Part shown: in pieces, positions 5,549-10,420 of the stretch
Layout of the letters: every line of letters begins with the position of its first letter
How positions within the stretch are numbered: position 1 is the first letter of the stretch
Assembly (NCBI GenBank): GCA_018894495.1
Contig: JAHIOY010000098.1
Coordinates: 1 to 15,767, forward strand
Length of the DNA stretch: 15,767 nucleotides
Direction of reading: 5' to 3'
DNA from: Patescibacteria group bacterium
GTDB lineage: Bacteria > Patescibacteriota > Minisyncoccia > Minisyncoccales > JAHIOY01
Notes under the pieces: model-generated
What the model was told of the DNA's origin: nothing
The model's database searches: none
The model's input: the letters and a program-made list of their open reading frames with translations, nothing else
Translations under genes and position numbers: made by a program

Positions 5549-5806
5549 ATGTTTCAAGAGTTTTTAATTTCTTATTTAAATAAAGCTAAATACGAACTGA
5601 TTGATCAGGGAAAGGATTATTACGGAGAAATTCCCGAATTAAAAGGGGTTTGGGCAACCGGAAAAACTTTAGAAGAATGCCGGAAAAATCTTTTGGAAAC
5701 TTTCGAGGGTTGGGTGATTTTAAGATTGAAAAAAAACCTACCAATTCCAAATTTTAAGATTCCCTATAAAAAAATCTCTTTTGACAAGGTTTATGCCAAA
5801 GCTTAA
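5549..5806 (+). CDS. hicB: HicB-family antitoxin
   Basis: HicB neutralises the mRNA-cleaving toxin HicA and usually represses its own operon. The 85 residues show the HicB core: an N-terminal strand, then YYGEIPELKGVWATGKTLEE (24-43), then a helix RKNLLETFEGWVILRLKKN (45-63). This is the partial RNase-H-like fold that covers HicA. The C-terminal tail is short (about 20 residues, IPYKKISFDKVYAKA) with no obvious ribbon-helix-helix or HTH domain, so DNA binding and autoregulation are uncertain. The gene comes first and overlaps hicA by 14 bases, the reverse of the E. coli order, which provides antitoxin before toxin. Hairpin elements lie on both sides of the pair. Confidence 0.9.
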   Translation: MFQEFLISYLNKAKYELIDQGKDYYGEIPELKGVWATGKTLEECRKNLLETFEGWVILRLKKNLPIPNFKIPYKKISFDKVYAKA

Positions 5807-6017
5807 ACCTGTTTCTTGGCGAGAGTTAATGAAACGACTCAGAAGATTTGGTTTTGAAGGGCCATATCAAGTAGGAAAACACCCCTACATGATTAAAGGA
5901 AATTTAACCCTCACTATCCCCAATCCTCATTCTCAAGATATTAGTCCAGATCTCATTCTTCGGATTTTAAAACAAGCAGAAATCAATAAAGAAGATTGGG
6001 TAGACGAGGAAGGGTGA
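5793..6017 (+). CDS. hicA: HicA-family toxin (mRNA interferase)
   Basis: HicA is a small double-stranded-RNA-binding-fold RNase that cleaves mRNA and blocks translation. The 74 residues carry the family pattern: WRELMKRLRRFGFE, then QVGKHPYMIKG with the catalytic-type histidine H30, then LTLTIPNPHSQDISPDLILRILKQA. Length and motifs are complete, so it is likely active. The ATG at 5793 follows AAGG (5786-5789) closely and overlaps the hicB stop, giving coupled translation. An alternative TTG at 5781 would add four residues and is less likely. After the gene there are about 130 nt of spacer with hairpin element C. Confidence 0.93.
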   Translation: MPKLKPVSWRELMKRLRRFGFEGPYQVGKHPYMIKGNLTLTIPNPHSQDISPDLILRILKQAEINKEDWVDEEG

Positions 6018-6064
6018 AAAGCGAAACAAAAAATTTACGAAATAAATTTATTCGGGCTCGGCTC

Positions 6065-6096
6065 GCTTGCCCGTCCGTAGCTTTAGCGAAGGAGGG
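6065..6096. repeat. Hairpin element C (second family, copy 1)
   Basis: GCTTGCCC (6065-6072) is followed by CCGTAGCTTTAGCGAAGG (6075-6092) and then AGGG. The 18-bp core is the exact reverse complement of 9325-9342, and GCTTGCCC matches the complement of 9344-9351. The core itself forms an imperfect stem (TCCGTAGCT against AGCGAAGGA). Elements with this CCGTAGCTTTAGCGAAGG wording are, as I recall, widespread in CPR genomes. Confidence 0.7.
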
Positions 6097-6111
6097 AACC
6101 ACATTTTGATT

Positions 6112-6140
6112 TTGAAGAAAGGAAATTTTTTAATTATCAT
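6112..6140 (+). promoter_or_regulatory. Possible promoter for the methyltransferase gene
   Basis: TTGAAG (6112-6117), 17-bp spacer, TATCAT (6135-6140). The start would fall near 6147, directly at the two candidate ATGs (6150 and 6153). No ribosome binding site is close, in line with a leaderless message. Confidence 0.45.
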
Positions 6141-6149
6141 ATTTTTTTC

Positions 6150-7571
6150 ATGATGAATACTAAAATTATCCAAGAGATTGTTGAAAACAAGAAGAACGGT
6201 TTGTCCGACAAGGAAATTGGGGAACGCCTAGGCGTTAATTTGAAGTTTATCGAGAAAGCAATTACTCGAGAAATGGGAGTAAATGTATCTAATCCTCTGA
6301 TGAGTAAGAAAAAACTGGCACTTGTTCTTACTCCAAAAAAATTTACCGCAGAAACTACCACTGTTTGGAGTTTTAAATCTAGGGGCGCTTGGGCTACACA
6401 TAATGGTAATTACAGGGGCAACTGGTCTCCATATATCCCGCGCAACGTTATTTCTCGATATTCAAAAAAAAATGATTTAGTTGTTGATTATTTTTGTGGC
6501 GCCGGCACTACGGCAGTTGAATGTAAACTGTTAAATAGAGATTTTATTGGTGTTGATATCAATCCTTATGCTATTGCACTATCGGAAACTAATCTAGATT
6601 TCGAGATTCCCAACGGTGAGTCTGCTCCTCAAATCACATTAAGAACAGGTGATGCAAAAAATCTAGATTTTATCAGACCGAACACGGTTGATTTAATTTG
6701 CGCCCACCCTCCCTATTCCAATATTATTCAATATACAGATAAAAGAAATGGAGATTTATCACACCTAGAATACAAACAATTTCTTACTGCGATGGGTCGG
6801 GTTGCGCAAGAAAGTTTCAGAATACTTAAAGACAATCATTTTTGTGCAATCCTAATTGGGGATATGCGAAAAAATAAAAATGTAATTCCGCTGGGTTTCT
6901 GGACCATTAACAAATATTTGGAGGCCGGTTTTGATATAAAGAACCTAATTATTAAGAGGCAACATAACTGCAAAACAACTGGCTTCTGGTATAACAATAG
7001 TATTAAATTTAATTTCTTATTGCTTGCCCATGAGTATCTGGTAGTATTCCAAAAGAAAACCGCAAAGGTCAATCATGGTAACAGGAAGTGGAATGTAATC
7101 GCTAAGTTCGACCAGAAAGATTTAATGAAGAATGTTGATTTAGAGTCGACAACAGTGTGGATTTTCCTCAAAAAAGATTGGGTCAAGAAAGCTCTTTCCA
7201 ATATTGTCAAAAGGTACGCTTCGCGCAAGTATTCTCTCCTAAATATGTTGTCTTCTGAAAATCAAGATTTGGATTTGATTATTGCCAATTATGACGAAAA
7301 CTTTGAGAAAAAAATCCAGAAAGCAAAGAAAATTTTAAGGCCCGATGGAATTTTAGCTGTTATTTGTGAGGATGTCCGTAATAGCAATGATTCAATTTCT
7401 TCTGGGGCTTTAGATGTTGAACGGTTTCTGAGAGACCTCGGAGAATTTAAAATCAAGGAAGTTATTGTCATTTCCATAGAGGGAGATGACAAGAAAAATG
7501 ATTCAGCAGGAAATCTGGACATTACTCATAAATATGTTCTAATTTATAAAAAGATTATGTATGGCAAATAG
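6150..7571 (+). CDS. DNA methyltransferase (amino-group type) with an N-terminal HTH and a degenerate second half
   Basis: 473 residues. An N-terminal helix-turn-helix-like segment (6-40, LSDKEIGERLGVNLKFIEKAI) comes before a SAM-dependent amino methyltransferase that acts on exocyclic N4-cytosine or N6-adenine. Motif I is DYFCGAGTT (113-121), followed by VDINP (135-139), and the catalytic motif IV is HPPY (186-189). TTTVWSF...GNYRGNWSPYIPRN (69-99) is typical of this subgroup. Motif I precedes motif IV. Residues 333-445 repeat the plan (STTVWIF...VKRY, then DLIIANYDEN, then KILRPDGILAVICEDVR) but lack a FxGxG motif and a PPY, so this looks like a degenerate duplicate that may serve target recognition. 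Start 6150 or 6153. It overlaps the next gene by 11 bases, as expected for a restriction-modification pair. Substrate specificity cannot be read from the sequence. Confidence 0.9.
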   Translation: MMNTKIIQEIVENKKNGLSDKEIGERLGVNLKFIEKAITREMGVNVSNPLMSKKKLALVLTPKKFTAETTTVWSFKSRGAWATHNGNYRGNWSPYIPRNVISRYSKKNDLVVDYFCGAGTTAVECKLLNRDFIGVDINPYAIALSETNLDFEIPNGESAPQITLRTGDAKNLDFIRPNTVDLICAHPPYSNIIQYTDKRNGDLSHLEYKQFLTAMGRVAQESFRILKDNHFCAILIGDMRKNKNVIPLGFWTINKYLEAGFDIKNLIIKRQHNCKTTGFWYNNSIKFNFLLLAHEYLVVFQKKTAKVNHGNRKWNVIAKFDQKDLMKNVDLESTTVWIFLKKDWVKKALSNIVKRYASRKYSLLNMLSSENQDLDLIIANYDENFEKKIQKAKKILRPDGILAVICEDVRNSNDSISSGALDVERFLRDLGEFKIKEVIVISIEGDDKKNDSAGNLDITHKYVLIYKKIMYGK

Positions 7572-7995
7572 TAAATCTTGGAAGAAAATTTTTGATGACT
7601 ATAAAGTTTTAGATCACGACTTTGGCAAATCACCGTTTCCTCTTTCTGCAACGCAGATAAAACGAGCTTGTCAAAAGTTCAAAGAAACGGGAGAAAAGGA
7701 AGTCCGTATTTTGTGCAAACAAGACAGTAGAGAAGATAGACCAGATATTTTTATAAAGCACGGTCTCTTTTTGCTCCCTGTTAAAAATGGATATTACAAT
7801 ATCATTAAAGGCGAGGGCTATATTGATATTCCAGAAATTAAAAAAGAGATTGCGGTTTATGCTTCAAAACTTGATTTTCAACTTGATACTACAAAAATTG
7901 GCGATTCAGAAATGCAACATCTTGATTATGCCTACGCCGCAAGTTTGATCCGTACTTTTATGGATGATCTTTCACTTGTTCTCACAATACAATGA
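7561..7995 (+). pseudogene. Truncated type II restriction endonuclease (N-terminal part)
   Basis: 144 residues, overlapping the methyltransferase end by 11 bases. The segment with KEVRILCKQDSREDRPDIF, then GLFLLPVKNGYYNIIKGEGYIDIP and GDSEMQHLDYAYAASLIRTF matches, from memory, the N-terminal region of a family of type II restriction enzymes of about 280-300 residues (Pfam DUF6997, as I recall). The PD-(D/E)xK nuclease core of such enzymes is in the C-terminal half, which is missing: TGA follows ...LVLTIQ at 7993-7995, and no frame downstream supplies it. I infer a truncated, inactive nuclease beside a methyltransferase that may still work. Alternatively, the short form may have a role as a DNA-binding or control protein. 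Confidence 0.75.
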
Positions 7996-7999
7996 TATT

Positions 8000-8221
8000 A
8001 TGAAAAATATGAAGAAAAAATCTTTTGTCAAAAAATCATCAGAAAAAATTGAAAGGGTTGAAGAGATCAAGAAAGTGGTTGATAACACTCAAAAAGTCGT
8101 TGGCGAGGTGGATAACATCACAAAGATTATTTCCAGCACTCTTTATATCAGGGGCAATATTGCGGTTGACCTGCAAAATTATTCTTTGATTAGCATTTCA
8201 AATCCCAAAGACATAATTTAG
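8000..8221 (+). CDS. Small hypothetical coiled-coil protein
   Basis: 73 residues from the ATG at 8000 (a second ATG lies at 8009). Residues 1-12 are lysine-rich, residues about 13-45 form an amphipathic helix (SSEKIERVEEIKKVVDNTQKVVGEVDNITKII), and the last 25 (LYIRGNIAVDLQNYSLISISNPKDII) look like two strands. It begins five bases after the stop of the truncated restriction gene, at the place where that gene loses similarity to its family. No family is recognised. It could be a real small gene brought in by the event that cut the nuclease, or a chance frame. Coding-like amino acid composition favours a gene. Confidence 0.42.
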   Translation: MKNMKKKSFVKKSSEKIERVEEIKKVVDNTQKVVGEVDNITKIISSTLYIRGNIAVDLQNYSLISISNPKDII

Positions 8222-8331
8222 CCCGCCGAAAAAATCGCCGTCGGAAGCGAGGGCGAGGCGGAGGCGGTCATCTTTCAAAATGGGTTCGCCCCAGTAGTAC
8301 AACCCTCGGTTGACTACGGGGCAGGTCTGTA
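8222..8331. repeat. GC-rich repeat region with hairpin element B (8289-8331)
   Basis: The first part (8222-8270) is a run of GCCG/GGCG words such as CCGCC (8223-8227) and GAGGCGGAGGCGG that can pair in several ways. Element B proper: CCCC (8289-8292), GTAGT, CAACC (8300-8304), a CTC loop, GGTTG (8308-8312), ACTAC (8313-8317), GGGG (8318-8321), then CAGGTCTGTAAAAA. The outer words match element A at 5360-5400 while the inner stem differs but stays complementary, a sign that structure is conserved. No gene is visible here. Confidence 0.65.
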
Positions 8332-8392
8332 AAAATATCAGCTCAGCCATATTTTGGGGGAAGAAAATTTTTTAATCATAGTTAATAGTTTT

Positions 8393-8572
8393 ATGAAGGA
8401 AATATACAGGGAACCAAATGCTGAAAAACAGAAACTGGAAGAAGAGAATGGCCGATATGAGCAGTGGATGAAGGATCATCCGGAACCAGTAATAGCCCCA
8501 GAAAACTTACGCGAATGCGGACCAGGAATTGCAGACGAGGAAAGACCTGTCCCATTTTTAAAATATAAATAA
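8393..8572 (+). CDS. Small acidic hypothetical protein
   Basis: 59 residues from the ATG at 8393 (the frame is open back to a TTG at 8354). An N-terminal charged helix (EIYREPNAEKQKLEEENGRYEQWMKDH) is followed by a proline-rich stretch without clear structure, PEPVIAPENLRECGPGIADEERPVPFLKYK. It has one cysteine and no membrane segment. No ribosome binding site is close to the ATG; GGGGGAAG at 8356-8363 is too far away. No family is recognised. It lies just upstream of the nucleotidyltransferase gene, separated by 39 nt. Confidence 0.4.
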   Translation: MKEIYREPNAEKQKLEEENGRYEQWMKDHPEPVIAPENLRECGPGIADEERPVPFLKYK

Positions 8573-8611
8573 ATTGAAAATTTGCCTTTAATTTGATAGA
8601 GTAAATATGAT

Positions 8612-9127
8612 ATGGTTCGACAAGAGATTATCCCTTACGAAGAGGTTTTTCGAGCATTAAACAAGGCAAGTGTAAATTATTTGGTTTGCGGGGGAGCGGC
8701 CGTGGTTTTGTTTGGATTTGCCAGATTAACCATTGATTTAGATTTAATTGTTAGTTTGGAAAAAGAAAATCTGGAGAAACTTTATGATGTTTTGATAAAA
8801 TTAAACTATAAACCAAAGACACCAATTAAAAAAGAAGAATTTATTCAAAAAGAGAAATTAGCCAAATTAGCCAAAGAAAAAAACATGAAAGTCGTTTCTT
8901 TTTATAACCTAAGGGATCCTTTTAAGGTGGTTGATGTTGGGGTAAATCTACCTAAAATCGCTGAGATTTTAAAAAGGAAAAAACATATCAGAGTTAAAGA
9001 TTTAGTTATTCCTATAATTCCGATAGATGATTTAATCAAAATGAAAGAAGATTTGGCCAGAAGACAGGATTTAATCGATGTTGAAAATCTTAAGGAAATC
9101 AAAAAACATGAAAAAAGAAATCGTTAA
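8612..9127 (+). CDS. Nucleotidyltransferase-fold protein, probably part of a toxin-antitoxin-like pair
   Basis: 171 residues. The nucleotidyltransferase signature is clear: YLVCGGAAVVLFGFARLTIDLDLIV (23-47) with the GG pair (27-28) and the two metal-binding aspartates D42 and D44. A third carboxylate may be D108 in VVDVGV. This resembles the DUF6036/AbiEii-type nucleotidyltransferases common in small genomes, some of which act as toxins by adding nucleotides to tRNA or proteins. The C-terminus (DDLIKMKEDLARRQDLIDVENLKEI) is the usual ending of this group. The next small gene overlaps by 20 bases. A TTGAAA-17-TAGAGT pair (8574-8602) could start a leaderless message. Whether this protein is the toxin is inference. 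Confidence 0.85.
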   Translation: MVRQEIIPYEEVFRALNKASVNYLVCGGAAVVLFGFARLTIDLDLIVSLEKENLEKLYDVLIKLNYKPKTPIKKEEFIQKEKLAKLAKEKNMKVVSFYNLRDPFKVVDVGVNLPKIAEILKRKKHIRVKDLVIPIIPIDDLIKMKEDLARRQDLIDVENLKEIKKHEKRNR

Positions 9128-9269
9128 TGAACATTTAATTCATATATTAGAAAAAACCACTCCCTATCAAAGAATGGTTTGGCTAGCAAAAACTCTTGAA
9201 TTTTGGAAGAGATTGAATAAGCAAAAAAATCGTCTCTCCAGAAAAAGAAGAGGTAATAAAATTTTGTAA
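9108..9269 (+). CDS. Small basic partner of the nucleotidyltransferase
   Basis: 53 residues from ATG 9108, overlapping the nucleotidyltransferase gene by 20 bases, with AAGGAA at 9092-9097 as a distant ribosome binding site. The pattern TTPYQRMVWLAKTLEFWKRL recalls the short helical partners (x-R-x-x-W-L-x-x-x-x-E-F) that accompany this type of nucleotidyltransferase gene, which supports a two-gene module. The C-terminal 16 residues (NKQKNRLSRKRRGNKIL) are strongly basic. The sequence is too short for a firm family call. Overlap and order suggest coupled translation. Confidence 0.6.
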   Translation: MKKEIVNEHLIHILEKTTPYQRMVWLAKTLEFWKRLNKQKNRLSRKRRGNKIL

Positions 9270-9625
9270 AATGAATAGATGTTCAAATTATCTTCAATAT
9301 ACAGCACCACTCGCTTTGCTCTCGCCTTCGCTAAAGCTACGGCGGGCAAGCAAAATCAAAAATAAAATCTTAAAAATAAAAACTATCAAAGAACACGGCG
9401 AGCCTGTCTCATTTAAATCTCGTTACCATTCACCCCTTGAAAAAATATCAAAAAATTAGTAGGATAAAATCGGGGAGATGGCAAAACAATTAGATAAAAA
9501 ACTGCACTTCTTTTAGTCGGGAGAAGTTAATTAAAAACTTAACCCTATTAGAGATTTAATTGTTAATACCACAAAAGAATTTTCAAGAGCGATCTTTAAC
9601 AGGGTTAACATTAAAAGTAAAACTT
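9270..9625. other. Spacer with hairpin element D and probable gene remnants
   Basis: No intact gene is convincing in these 356 nt. An open frame at 9271-9459 (62 codons) is built partly of hairpin element D, and its second half (TIKEHGEPVSFKSRYHSPLEKISKN) reads like a protein tail of unknown family. At 9479 an ATG behind CGGGGAG opens a frame that stops after 12 codons (MAKQLDKKLHFF). Just before the SDR start, another short open frame contains DLIVNTTKEFSRAIFNRVN. Together these look like decayed coding DNA. No clear promoter for the following gene is seen. Confidence 0.45.
9311..9351. repeat. Hairpin element D (second family, inverted copy)
   Basis: CCTTCGCTAAAGCTACGG (9325-9342) is the exact reverse complement of 6075-6092, followed by GGGCAAGC (9344-9351), which complements 6065-6072. 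One base is missing between the two blocks relative to element C. The preceding TCGCTTTGCTCTCG (9311-9324) is part of the same GC-richer patch. It is inverted relative to C. Confidence 0.7.
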
Positions 9626-10375
9626 ATGCGTTTAAAAAATAAAATTGCGATTATTACTGGAGCTGGCTCTGGCATTGGTCGAGGAATAGCTTCGGCTTTT
9701 GTTAAAGAGGGAGCAAAAGTAGTCATAGCCGATTGGTCAGAAGAGGGCGGAAAAGAGATGGTGGAACAAATTAAAAAAGAAGGCGGGGAAGCTGTTTTTG
9801 TTGAAACAGATGTTAGTAAAGCAGCAGACATTGAGCAAATGGTAAAAACTTGTTTAGATAAATTCGGCCGGGTAGATATTTTAGTCAATAATGCTGGTAT
9901 TTATAGGGCTTGCAATCTTCATGAAATGACCGAGGAAGATTGGGATAAAATTATTGATGTTAATCTAAAAAGCGTGTTTTTGGGCAGTAAAAGAGTAATT
10001 TCAGAAATGCTCAAGCAAGGTAAAGGAAAAATTGTTAATATCGCCTCCATTGCCGGTTTAGTCGGCTTTGCTCAAAGCAGTGCCTATTGCGCCTCAAAAG
10101 GCGGCATGATTGCCTTAACTAAAGAAATGGCTTTGGAATACGCTCCGCAAAAGATTAATGTTAACAGTATTGCTCCTGGTGTTATCAAAACCGCGATGAC
10201 AAAGGATATGTTAGATGATCTAGCCACAAAACAATTCTTAGAGAGTTCAACCCCTTATCCTCGTCTCGGTGAACCGGAAGACATCGCCATGGCCGCAGTT
10301 TATTTGGCTTCTGACGAATCAGATTTTGTCAATGGCGAGGTCTTAGTTGTTGATGGCGGGTGGGTAGTTAAGTAA
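9626..10375 (+). CDS. Short-chain dehydrogenase/reductase (classical SDR)
   Basis: 249 residues with a complete classical SDR set. The Rossmann nucleotide-binding motif is TGAGSGIG (11-18), the structural motif NNAG is at 88-91, and the catalytic tetrad is N113, S141, Y154 and K158 in DVNLKS, NIASIAG and YCASK. D36 at the end of the second strand (VVIADWSEE) favours NAD(H) over NADP(H). PG...T at 184-189 and the C-terminal VNGEVLVVDGGWVV are also as expected. It may be a 3-oxoacyl-ACP-reductase-like or alcohol/sugar dehydrogenase, but the substrate cannot be told. The frame is open to a TTG at 9560. ATG 9626 is chosen because MRLKNKIAIITGAG is the usual family start. No strong ribosome binding site is present. 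Confidence 0.95.
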   Translation: MRLKNKIAIITGAGSGIGRGIASAFVKEGAKVVIADWSEEGGKEMVEQIKKEGGEAVFVETDVSKAADIEQMVKTCLDKFGRVDILVNNAGIYRACNLHEMTEEDWDKIIDVNLKSVFLGSKRVISEMLKQGKGKIVNIASIAGLVGFAQSSAYCASKGGMIALTKEMALEYAPQKINVNSIAPGVIKTAMTKDMLDDLATKQFLESSTPYPRLGEPEDIAMAAVYLASDESDFVNGEVLVVDGGWVVK

Positions 10376-10380
10376 GGTTT

Positions 10381-10409
10381 TTGACACAGCAACAAAACAT
10401 CGTTATAAT
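10381..10409 (+). promoter_or_regulatory. Full-consensus sigma-70 promoter, nearly leaderless
   Basis: TTGACA (10381-10386), exactly 17 bp, TATAAT (10404-10409). This is a perfect match to consensus. Transcription would start near 10416, about 5 nt before the ATG at 10421, so there is no room for a Shine-Dalgarno sequence. It probably drives UPF0182 and nnrD. Confidence 0.85.
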
Positions 10410-10420
10410 TGCTTAACATT

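Noticed and set aside
6223..6236. Perfect 14-bp palindrome AACGCCTAGGCGTT in the methyltransferase gene
   Set aside because: It encodes ERLGVN, the normal wording of the helix-turn-helix, with no sign of inserted residues. A chance codon pattern is the simplest view, although an operator is not excluded.
7964..8221. The frame after the truncated nuclease as its continuation by programmed frameshift
   Set aside because: The downstream frame has no PD-(D/E)xK residues or other features of the expected C-terminal nuclease half, so a frameshift would not restore the enzyme.
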